Shown one piece after another: positions 11,074 to 23,800 of a stretch of 64,000 bases of DNA (its first letter is position 1; every line of letters begins with the position of its first letter). The stretch lies in contig JADJWX010000006.1 of assembly GCA_016716135.1 (NCBI GenBank), positions 310,001 to 374,000 on the forward strand, in the 5' to 3' direction. A program made the position numbers and the translations under genes. The DNA is from Lewinellaceae bacterium (GTDB lineage Bacteria; Bacteroidota; Bacteroidia; Chitinophagales; Saprospiraceae). The notes beneath the pieces were generated by a model that saw only the letters and a program-made list of their open reading frames with translations, was not told the origin of the DNA and ran no database searches.

Positions 11074-11809
11074 ACAGGCCGTCTATGCTAATTTCGATGC
11101 CTTTGAAACGGCAGGCGGCAGCGCCGCCGACAATTGTACCATTGATGAAGGCAGTTTCCAACTGCTGGATGAAGATTCGGACGGCGAAACCTGTCCGGAA
11201 ACGGTAACCCGTACCTACCAGATTGCCGACCAATGCGGCAACCTGGCCACCTGCGAGCAGCGCATCGTGGTAAACGACATGGAAGCGCCCGAACTGACCT
11301 GTCCGGCCAACCTGACCGCCACCTGTTCGATCACCGAACAACCCGCGTATGCCGACCTGGCTGCCTTTGAAACTGCGGGTGGCGAAGCCGATGATAATTG
11401 CGGCATCGACGCGCTTTCGTTTACGTTGTTTTCAGAAATTTCAGACAACAATACTTGTCCGGAAGTGATCACGCGCACCTACCGGATCGCCGATTTGTGT
11501 GGCAACACTGCTGCTTGCGAACAAACGATCACGATTGACGACGAGGAAATTCCGGAATTGGTTTGTCCGGCAAATCTGACGGCCACCTGTTCGATTACCG
11601 AACAACCGCCGTACACCAGCCTGGCCGGATTTGAAGCGGCCAACGGCACGGCCGACGACAACTGCGGCATCAATGCAAGTTCGTTTGTCTTGCTGTCGGA
11701 GATTTCGGATGACAATTCCTGCCCGGAAGTGGTCACGCGCACCTACCAGGTGGCCGATTTGTGTGGAAATGTTTCGAGTTGCGTGCAAACGGTGACGATT
11801 GACGATGAA
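9697..11809 (+). repeat. Near-identical 1,056-bp tandem duplication inside the giant gene
   Basis: The unit 9697-10752 (352 codons, four HYR-like repeats of 88 residues) is repeated at 10753-11809. Only a handful of bases differ, mostly silent. The second copy has one extra G at 10923/10924, which breaks the frame, and a T-to-C change at 10928 that replaces a conserved Cys codon by Arg. The break points fall between the residues that join two repeats. Confidence 0.95.
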
Positions 11810-14800
11810 ATACCCCCCACCGCCCTCTGCCAGGACATCACCGTAGAACTCGCCGATATCACCATCACCGTTCCCGCCGAAGATGTCAACGACAACTCCA
11901 CCGACAACTGCAACGGCCAATTGACCTTCAGCCTGTCGCCCAACACCTTCGACTGCTCGAACCTGGGTGATAACGCGGTTGAACTCACCGTGACCGATGC
12001 CTGCGGCAACGAAAGCGTTTGCTCAGCCACCATTACCGTCACGCTCGAAAACGGCGTAACTGAGTTGCCGACCGTTGCCCTCGACCAAAGCGCCTCGGTT
12101 ATCTGTTCCGGCGACGAATACACGCTCGAATTCGGCGGCGGCAGCAATCCCGCCGGTACTGTGTACATGGTCACCTGGACGATTGCGCCGACCTTTACCA
12201 GCTCTATGCCCACTGATGAAAATGTAACGTTGGGCGATGATTTCGGCCCGACAACCGGCGAAGGCATGGTAACTACCACGGACCTCGACCTCACCGGCAT
12301 CATCGACAATATCAACGTCAACTCCGTTGATATCACCTTCACGGTCACGCCCAAATACGGCCCCTGCGCCGGCACGCCGGCAACAATCACCGTGACCGTG
12401 CGTCCGCTCCCGCAGGTGCTCAGCATCGACCCGACCCCGCCCACAGCAATTTGCTCGGGCGCCGAAGTCGGACCGTTCTCGGTGGAGCATAACATTGTAG
12501 CAGGCCTTAACAACAACCAGATCATGTGGATGTGGAGCGGCACCGACATCACGGCCGCTCCGGACATGGGCACGGACACCGACGGCAGCAACGGCCTCAT
12601 CGTCGGCGCTACTACGCTGACGAATACCGGCGCTACCGCGCAAACGGCCACCCTGACCATTATTCCCAAGCGGCTCAACGCCAACAACCTCCTTTGCGAA
12701 GGTCCGGCGTTTACCGTCGAAATCCTGGTGGAACCCAAACCGGCAATTGTTTGTCCGGACGACATCGTGGCGACCACCGACGGCGGCAATTGCGATACCA
12801 CGATCACGCTGACCCACCCGGCGCTGAACTACGACCCGGTGAACTGTCCCGGCGGCAGCCTGGAAATCAGTTTCGCAGCCGGCACACCTGCTCCGGCAGG
12901 CTTGCCCACCGGCGGCGGCGTTTCGCCCGGCGGCTCGGATGCCTTTAGTTTTGAAAACGGCCAAACATTGGTCACCTACACCGTTACGGACGGGCAAGGC
13001 AACACCGCCAACTGCACTTTCACCGTCGACGTGACCGACAACGACAAACCGGTCGTTACCTGTCCCGATCCGCTTACCGTGGAATGCGACGACGACCTGA
13101 CCCCGGGCGCAATGGCGCCGACCGGCATTGCAACGGCGACGGACAACTGTCCGCCGGTGGCAATGCTGACGCACGAAGATGAAAACTCTCCCGGACCGGG
13201 ATGCCCGCAGGAATATGTGATTTTCCGTACCTGGACGGCCAAAGACGACGCAGGCAACGAGAGCACCTGCATACAGGTGATCACGGTGGATGATTCCACC
13301 CCGCCGGTCATTTCCTGCCCGGCCAACACCACCGTGGATTGTAACACCAGCACCGAGCCTGCAGAAACCGGTACAGCCGGTGCGACGGATAATTGTTCGA
13401 TGCCGACGGTTGCCTACGACGACGAGATTGTGGACGGTGATTGTCCGCAAGAGTTTACCATCGAGCGGACCTGGCTTGCGCTGGATGCCTGCGGCAACCA
13501 GACTACCTGCGTGCAAACGATTTTCGTTCAGGATATTATTTTGCCAACCATTTCCTGTCCGGCAGCAGTGACCGTGGAATGCGACGATGATCTGACGCCG
13601 GGCGATCCCGGTCAGGGTTTCCCGACTGGTTTTGCCACGGCTACGGATAACTGCGACCCCGCTCCGGCGCTTACCCACGACGATTCGGATCCGTTCATTA
13701 TTCCCAACGGCTGTCCGGAAGACATAATAATTCAACGTACCTGGACGGTCCGGGATGCCTGCGGCAATGAAACAAGCTGCGTTCAGGCCATTCGCGTGCA
13801 GGATACCACCGCGCCGGTAATTGATGTGGAAGCGGAAGACAAAACGGTGGAATGTGACGGATCGGGCAATACGACCGACCTGAACGACTGGCTGGACAAC
13901 AACGGCGGCGCTGAAGCCACCGACGCCTGCGGCACGGTGACCTGGACCAACGATTTTGTCGCGCTCAGCAACGATTGCGGCGCCACAGGTACCGTAACGG
14001 TGACTTTCACCGCTACCGACGAATGCGACAACGCATCGGTGACCACCGCCACGTTTACCATCGAAGACACCACCGCGCCCACCATGGAAGTGGAAGCGGA
14101 AGACAAAACGGTGGAATGTGACGGATCGGGCAATACAACCGACCTGAACGACTGGCTGGCTGCCAACGGCGGCGCCGAAGCCAGCGATATTTGTGGCGAT
14201 GTAACCTGGAGCAACGATTTCGTGGAACTCAGCGACGGTTGCGGCGCTACGGGAAGTGTGATGGTAACCTTCACGGCCAAAGACGACTGTGGCAACGAAT
14301 CGGTGACGACGGCAACCTTTACCATTGAAGATACCACACCTCCGAGCATCGACACGGAAGCCTCCGACCTGATGGTGGAATGCGACGGCTCCGGTAACAC
14401 AACGGCACTTGCCGACTGGCTTGCCGATAACGGCGGCGCTGAAGCTTCCGATATCTGCGGCGGCGTCACCTGGAGCAATGATTTTGACGAACTCAGCGAC
14501 GGCTGCGGCGCCACAGGCAGCGTGACGGTAACCTTCACGGCGAAAGACGACTGCGGAAATGAATCGGTGACCACTGCAACCCTGACCATCAAAGACGAAA
14601 CACCTCCGACCATTGTCACGGAAGCCGGTGATAAAACGGTGGAATGCGATGGCAACGGTAACATGACGGAACTCGCGGATTGGCTTGCTGCCAACGGCGG
14701 CGCTGAGGCCAGTGATGATTGCGGCGCAGTGAGCTGGAGTAATGATTTTGTAGCCTTGAGCGACGATTGCGGCGCTACCGGTTCGGCTGTTGTGACCTTT

Positions 14801-17800
14801 GCCGCCACCGATGCCTGCGGCAACACGTCCTATACCACCGCCACCTTTACCATTGAAGATACCACCCCGCCCGGTTTGACCGCCGAAGCGGCCGACCGGA
14901 CGGTCGAATGCGACGGCGCCGGCAATGCGGACGACCTGAACGCCTGGTTGGCTGCCAATGGCGGCGCGGAAGCCGCGGATGCTTGTGGCAGTGTAAGCTG
15001 GTCGAACGACTTTGCCGGACTGAGCGACGGCTGTGGCGCTACCGGCAGCGTAACAGTGACCTTCACCGCCACCGACGAATGCGACAACGAATCGGTGACC
15101 ACGGCTACCTTCACCATTGAGGATACCAGCGACCCGGAACTTACCGCCGAAGCGGAAGACCTGATCGTGGAATGCGACGGCGCCGGCAATACGACTGACC
15201 TGGCCAACTGGCTGGCTGCCAACGGCGGTGCTGAGGCCAGCGATGCTTGCAGCGACGTTACCTGGACCAACGATTTTGTCGAACTCAGCGACGGCTGCGG
15301 CGAAACCGGCAGTACTACGGTAATTTTCACCGCCACGGATGATTGCGGCAACGCCGTGCAAACCACGGCTACCTTCACCATCGAGGATACCACGTTCCCG
15401 GATCTCGTTTGTCCGAAGGACACGGTGATCAACTGCGAAGTGGACCCGATCCCGGCAAATACCGGTACGGCTACGGTGTCGGATGCCTGCGATTCGGGTG
15501 TGATGGCTACCTTCTCCGATGCCGGAGACCCGGCGGGCAACTGTCCTGAACGCACCATTACCCGTACCTGGATGGCCATTGATGCCTGCCAAAACACCAC
15601 GGCCTGCGAGCAGATCATTGTTGTTCAGGATACTACTAAACCAGTGATCGTTTGCCCGGCACATATCACCGTCAGCTGCGAAGAGGGAACAGATGTGTCG
15701 GTGACCGGTGAAGCCACGGCTACGGATAACTGCGATACCGATCCGGTTGTCCTGTCCACCGATACGAGGACCGACGGCGACTGCCCGAACGAGTACAGCA
15801 TCGCCCGCCGCTGGGTGGCGGTGGATAATTGCCAGAAACTGGCGGTTTGTGTGCAGAATATTACGGTTCAGGATATTACGCCACCGAATATTACACTATG
15901 CCCTGACCCGATCACCGTTGAATGTAACACGTCCACCGATCCATCGGTGACCGGCATGGCGGAAGCCACAGATAACTGTAGCCCGCCGCCAGTGGTTGAG
16001 TCGGATGACGAGATTGTTCCAAGTATGGATTGTCCGCAGGAGTTCCAGATCATTCGTACCTGGAAGGCTACCGACGCCTGTGAAAACACGACGACATGCG
16101 TTCAAACCATTACGGTTGACGATTCCAAACCGCCGGTAATCACCTGCGCGCCGAACGTAACAGTGGAATGTGATGCGGATTTGACGCCGGGCGCAGGCAA
16201 CCCGACCGGCATTACCACGGCAACCGATGTTTGCGATACGGCGCCGGTGGTGCTGCTGGATGACGAGGTGATCATTTCGGGCGATTGCCCGCAGGAAAAA
16301 ACCATCATTCGCACCTGGGTGGCGCTTGATGCCTGCTCGAACGGTACGGTTTGCGTCCAAACGATCACCGTAGAAGATACCACCCCGCCGGTGCTGACTT
16401 GCCCGGCTGATTTTACCGTCGAATGCGATGAAACGCCCGATCCGGTGCTGACCGGCGATCTGGAGCAATCGATGATCGAAGACAACTGCGATGAAGGGCC
16501 ATTTGCTATTGACTATGAAGATAATACCGGCCAGGGCAACTGCGCCAACGGCGCCCTCATCACCCGGACCTGGATGGCGACGGATGCCTGCGGCAATACC
16601 GGCACCTGTATCCAGCAGATCAGTGTGGACGATAGCGAAGCACCCGTGATTACCTGTCCGGCCGACGCCACGGTGGAATGTGACGAAAGCACCCATCCGG
16701 ATGCGCTCGGATCGGCTTCGGCGACGGATAACTGCGACATGGACCCGGTAATCACCTACGAGGATGAAAGCACGCAAACCGACGACGGCTCCTGCACAGA
16801 TTACAGCTACACGATCACGCGTACCTGGACGGCTGCTGACGCCTGCGGCAATGTTTCGACTTGTATTCAAACAATTATAGTCGAAGACATGACCGTCCCG
16901 ACAATCACCTTCTGTCCGGAAAGCACAACCGTGGAATGTGATCAGCCCACCGACCCGCAAACACTCGGTTTTGCGCAGGCAACCGACAACTGCGACGGTA
17001 ACCTGACGATCGGCTTCGACGATGAAAGTACGCAAACGGACGAGGGCGCCTGCACCGATTTCAGCTACACGATCACGCGTACCTGGACGGCCACGGATGC
17101 TTGCGACAATGCAACAACCTGTATTCAAACCATTACGGTTCAAGACATGACCGACCCGGTTATCCTGTGTCCGGAACCAACAACGGTACAATGCGACCAG
17201 CCGACCGATCCGAGTGCAACCGGCGAAGCCACCGCAACCGATAACTGCGATGGCAACCCGACGATCACCTATGATGATGCCAGTACGCAAACGGACGACG
17301 GCTCCTGCACGGATTTCAGCTACACGATCACGCGTACCTGGACGGCCACGGATGCCTGCGGCAACTCGTCGAACTGCGAACAACCGATCATCGTGGTCGA
17401 TACGCAGGCGCCGGTGTTTACCGACTGCCCGCCGACGATTACCGTGGAGTGCGATTTGAATGCAAGCAATACGAACACTGACCCGGCGAATACCGGCGTA
17501 CCGACTGCCGAAGACAACTGCGATCCGGACCCGACGATCACGTCCTCCGATGTGGAAGTGACCACTGGCCTTCAATGCCCGGTCGTGAAACAGATCACCC
17601 GCACCTGGACGGTGGAAGATGCCTGCGGCAATTCGACTTCCGACTGCGTGCAACTGATCCAGGTGCTGGATAACACGGCGCCGCTCATCGAGTGCCCGGC
17701 CGACATTACGCTGGATTGCGCTACCGCTACCGATCCGGTCAACACCGGCGGTATGGCCATTGCCATCGACGCCTGCGATGCTACCCCGACTATTGTTTGG

Positions 17801-20800
17801 GAGGACGAGCAGACTACCGGCCCCTGTATGAATGATTCGCTGACCGTGATCACCCGCACCTGGTTTGCTTTTGACAACTGCGGAAACGTGGAGGTCTGCG
17901 ACCAGTTTATTGCGCTGATTGATGAAACGGCACCGGTGTTTAATGTCTGTCCGCCACGGGATACCATCAACTGCGAAGTTGATCCGGACCCGCAGGTTAC
18001 CGGTATGGCTGAAGTCGTGGATAATTGCGATGCAGCGCCCGGAGTCGATTACGCCGATGTTTCTGAAGTTGACCCGGATTGCCCGCAGGGCAAAATAATT
18101 ACCCGTACGTGGACCGCCGTGGATCACTGCGGCAACATGACTACCTGCGAACAAATCATCGTGGTGCAGGATACCACCCGGCCGGTTTTGATTTGCCCGA
18201 ACGATATCACCGTGCAGTGCGACGACAGCACCGACCCGGCTGATACCGGCGAACCGCTGGCCCAGGACAACTGCGACCCGAACGTACTGATCGCCAACCC
18301 GGTTGACATGATCACCCCGGGCGCCTGCCCAGGCAGCTTTACGATCAAACGCACCTGGCTGGCTGCCGACGATTGCGACAACGGGACGCTCTGCATGCAA
18401 ACCATTACCGTACAGGATACCGAACCGCCCACCTGGGTGACCGAACCGGGCGACCTGGATAAAACGGTGGATTGCGATGATCCCGACGCGCTTACGGCCG
18501 CTCAGGAATTGTTCCCGGTTGCCGAAGACAACTGTGACGACGATGTTACCAATATCGAAAAAGAGGAAGGCGACTTCGTGCCCGGCCAATGCCCGCATAC
18601 GGGTACTTACACTAATACCTGGACGGTCACCGATGAATGCGGCAACGTCAGTGAGGTGTTTACGCAAGTGATCACCGTGCAGGACATCGTGGCGCCGACC
18701 TTTACGGTACCGGCCGATGCGACGGTTTACTCCGATGGCAACTGCGAATACGACGCCAGCACTACCGTGACCGGCGATGTGGACGACGAGGACGACAACT
18801 GCGCAACCGATCTGGAAGCCACGTTCAGTGACGACATTGCCGACGGCGACTGTGCCGGCGACAAGATCATCACCCGAACCTGGACGCTTGCCGATGGTTG
18901 CGGCAATGTGCTCACGCAAACGCAGGTCATCACGGTGCTGGATACCTTGCAGCCGACCTTCCCCAAACCGGCGGATATGACGCTGACGACGGAAGACGGC
19001 GCTACCTGTCCGGAAATTGCCTCGATCAGTTTGACGATTGATCAGGCCAATCCGGTGGCCACCGGCAACACGGCGTTCAGCTACACCGTGCACGGCATCA
19101 ACATTGACGGCCCGATGGTGTACAGCGACAACTGCTCCGACGGCGACGACCTGAAATTGTTCGTCTGGAATATTTTTGAAGACTGGGACGGCCCGGCCGA
19201 CGATTGTCAGCGCCAGATTCGCGTCCTCTGGCGCGTATATGACGACTGCGGCAACTTCCGCCAGCGGCAACAAATTTTCACGATAGTGGACAACAGCGCA
19301 CCGGAGTTTACCGTACCCGCCGACCTGACTATCTACTGCGAAGACAACCCGACCGACCTGAGCCTGACCGGCGATGTAACAGACGAATTTGACAACTGCC
19401 ATACCGGCCTGGAAGCAAGCTACAGCGATGCCAGCACCCAAACGGACGACGGCAGCTGCACCGATTACAGCTATACCATCACGCGGACCTGGACGCTCGA
19501 CGACGGCTGTGGCAATACGCTGGTGCAAACACAAACCATCGTGGTAGAGGATATCACCTCGCCGACGCTCAGCTGCCCGCCGAACATTACGATCAGCTGC
19601 GACGCCTCGACGCTGCCGGATAACACCGGCATGGCAACTGCCGACGACAACTGCGACGGCGATCCGGAAATCAGCTACAGCGATACCGACAACCAGACCA
19701 ACAACGGCACCTGCACCGACCAGGCTTACCTGATCACCCGGGTGTGGACTGCGGTGGATGCCTGCGGAAACCAGGCTCAGCCCTGCACGCAAACCATCCA
19801 GCTGATCGACGATGAAGCGCCGGTAATTACCTGTCCGGCGGATGCGACGGTGAATTGTAGCGACGACATCAGCCCGACTGTTTTGGGTGTTGCTACGGCT
19901 ATGGACAACTGCGATCCGGCACCGGGCATTGCCGATCACATTGATTTTACGCTGACGGCGCCAACTATGTGTCCGGAAGTAAAAGTCATCATCCGGACCT
20001 GGCAGACGGTGGACAACTGCAACAACCCGGCCGCCTGTACGCAGCGCATTGCCTTTGTGGATTTGACTGCGCCGGAGTTTGATTTTTGTCCGAAGGACAC
20101 TGTGATCAACTGTGATGCCGATTATTCCATTGCAGCCCTGGGCGGTGACGCCACCGCTATCGATAACTGTGGCGGTCCGGTTTCAATCGAATATCTGGGT
20201 GAAATCAGCGAACCGACGCCTTGCCCGCAGGGTCAGCTGATTACCCGCTCCTGGGAGGCTGAAGACGAGTGCGGCAATACCAGTATTTGCAAACAAATTA
20301 TCGAGGTACAGGATACCACCCGCCCAACGATCATTTGCCCGGGCGATGTGACCGTGCAGTGCAACGAAAGCACCGACCCGGATGAAAATCCGAATATGGG
20401 TGTTCCGACGGTGTCCGATAACTGCGACATGGATTTGGCGACCAGTTACACCGAAACCAATCTGGGCGGTGACGACTGCACCCAAACCGTGCTCCGCAAC
20501 TGGATCACGTCCGACGATTGCAACATTGCGGCGGCCTGTATCCAGGTGATCACCATCACCGATTCTGAAGCGCCCGTTTGGACCTTTGTGCCGGCCAGCG
20601 TGCAACTGGAATGCGACGGCGTAGCGCCGCCCTACGAAGCGGCTACTGCGGAAGATGAATGCGACGCCGATATTACCGTGACTTACGAGGGCGAGGTTTC
20701 CGAACCCGGCGCCTGCCCCGGCAGCACGGTGATCACGCGCACCTGGTCGACCTTCGACGACTGCGGCAACCAAACTTCAACGCAACAGGTGATCACCATC

Positions 20801-23800
20801 CAGGATTCGCAACCGCCGACCTGGACGACCGATCCGTTGCCTGCGGATTTGACGCTGGAATGTGGTGAAACCATTCCGGACCCGGCAACGCTCGAAGCAG
20901 AAGATTTCTGCGATGACGAAATTTCGGTGGAATACGCAGAAGAACGCACCGATGGGCCCTGCCCGCAAGCATACACACTGACCCGCAGCTGGACGGTTGA
21001 GGACGATTGCGGTAACGTAACTACTCACATTCAGGTGATCACCGTTGAGGATACGGCAGCGCCGCAACTGACTTGCCCGCCAACTGACCTGACGCTGGAA
21101 TGCGGCAACCCGGAAAACGCCGACCTGATCGCAGCCTGGCTGGCTTCGGCTTCGGCGGAGGACGATTGTGGCGATGCTACCGTGACCAACAACTACGCCG
21201 TGGCAAACTTTAGCGACGGCTGCGGTGAAACCGGCGAACAGGTCGTGATTTTCTTCGCGGTTGATGCTTGCCAAAATCAAAGCGAGCCCTGTACCCGCAC
21301 GATTCGTATCGAGGATAACACCGCGCCGGTGCTCAGCTGTCCGGACGACCTGATACTCGAGTGCGGCGCTACGGCAAACGAAGGCCTGATTGCGAACTGG
21401 CTGGCTACTGCCACAGCCGAAGATGCCTGCGGTGATGCTACAGTTTCGCACAACTACAGCCCGACTGCCTTCAGCGACGGCTGCGGTGAAACCGGCGAGC
21501 AAACCGTGACCTTCCAGGCCATCGACGAATGTCAGAACAATGCGGAGCCTTGCACGGCAAAAATTGTAATCGTGGACAGCACACCTCCGGTGCTCAGCTG
21601 CCCCGACGACCTGACACTGGAATGCGGCGATCCGGCCAATGCCGATCTGATCGCAACCTGGCTGGCCGAAGCAACGGCTGAAGATGCCTGTGGCGACGCG
21701 ACTGTGAAAAACGACTACGACCTGGCAAACTTCAGCGACGGCTGTGGCGAAACCGGCGAGCAAACGGTGACCTTCCAGGCTATCGACGATTGTGAAAATG
21801 AAAGCGAGGTATGCACCCGCACCATCAGCATTCAGGACGATACGCCGCCGACACTGACTTGTCCGCAGGCTGACCTGACGCTCGAATGCGGCGATCCGGA
21901 AAATGCCGATCTGATCGCAGCCTGGCTGGCTACTGCCACCGCCGAAGATGCCTGTGGCGACGCCACCGTGAACAATACCTACAACCCGGATAACTTCAGC
22001 GACGGCTGCGGCAATACCGGCGAACAGGCAGTGGTTTTCGCGGCGGTCGATGCCTGCCAGAACCAAAGCCAACCCTGCACCCGCACGATCAGCATTGTGG
22101 ACAACACGCCGCCGGTGCTGACTTGCCCGCAGGCTGATTTGACCCTGGAATGCGGCGATCCGGAAAATGACGATCTGATTGCGGCCTGGCTGGATTCGGC
22201 AACGGCCGAAGATGCCTGCGGCGACGCGACGGTGGATCACAACTACAGCCCGACCGCGTTCAGCAACGGCTGCGGCGAAACCGGCGAACAGACCGTGAGC
22301 TTCCAGGCCTTCGACGAATGCCAGAACAGCAGCACCGTTTGCTCGGCTAAAATTGTGATTGTGGACAATACGCCGCCGACCTTCACCGTGCCCGCCGATA
22401 TTACCCTGTACGCGGACGCCGATTGCGAAGTGGATTACGGCCTGGTGGGTGATGTGACGGACGAAGCCGACAATTGTTCCATCGATCTGGAGGCCACGTT
22501 TGAAGATGTGGCTGAGCCCGGACCCGGCGGCACCGAACGCACCGTGTTCCGTACCTGGAAACTGACCGACGATTGCGGCAACATGACCGTGCTGACGCAG
22601 ACCATCGCCATCCGCGATACGACGCCACCCACGTATGTTTGTCCGGAAGATGCCGTGCTCGCGCCGAACACCGATACCTGTACGCATGTTATCGCCAACC
22701 AGGATTTCGATCCGACCTTCCTGGCCGACAACTGCGGTATTGAGGGCGTGGGCTACGAGCTCGCCGGTGCAACCTTTGGCAGTGGCAGCGGCAGCCTGCA
22801 AGGCGTGGCGTTTGAAGTTGGAAAAACGACGGTTACCTGGACGGTTAAAGATGTGAACGGAAACGCCACCACCTGCACTGCGATTATCCAGGTGAGTGTT
22901 TGCGCAACGATTACCGGAACCATCATCTGGGAAGGCAACGATGCCGACACGGTTGGGGTGGCCCAGGCAACGGTAACCCTGAGCGGCGATGACAACCAGG
23001 CCGTGGGCCCGACACCGGCAAGTGGCGACTACTCCATCACACCGGCGGGTGGCTCCAACTTTGTGATCACGCCAAGTAAACCGGGCTCGATGACCACCAT
23101 CCCGATCGATCCGCTCAACGGCGTCGACGACCTGGATGCCACGCTCATCCGGCTGCACTACAATGGCTTTTTACTGATCACCGATCCGTATAAGCTCATT
23201 GCGGCCGACGTGGACATGGATAACATGATCACGGCAAATGATGAGGTACAGATTCGCCGTGCGCTTATCGGCAGCACAACCGCGCTTGAGTTGTTTGCAA
23301 TACCCTGGCGCTTTGTGCCCGATACGACGGATACGCCCTGGTCGCTGGGTTACCACCCGGCCCCGAACCCGTTCCTGTTGCCCATTCCGTCGACCCGTGT
23401 GCTGACCGGCGCCGGTAGCGGTGCGAACGAGCAGAATTTCTACGGGATCAAAAAAGGCGACGTCAATGCAACTGCCGACCCGCTGTTGAAACCGGCGCCG
23501 ATCGAACCGCTCGTTTACCGGGTGCAGGATGAACAACTCCGGACCGGAAAATCGATAACCGTGGTCTTCCGGGCGGCTAATTTTGAGGATTTGATCACCT
23601 TCCAGCATGCCTTGTTTGCCGATCCGGCATACCTGCAGCTGGAAACGGTTGAAACCAAGGGCTCGCCGCTGGCGCTCAACCCGGACGAACATTTCGGCTT
23701 GAGCCGGGCGAACGCCGGTGACATCCGCACGCTCTGGCTCGACACCGATGGCCATACCCTTGCTGACGGCACGCCGCTGTTTGCCCTGCGCTTCAAGGTG

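Noticed and set aside
12023..19939. Long minus-strand open frames (up to about 1,350 codons) opposite the giant gene
   Set aside because: They are by-products of codon bias in the repeats: no signal peptide, no known motif, and repeated shadow protein.
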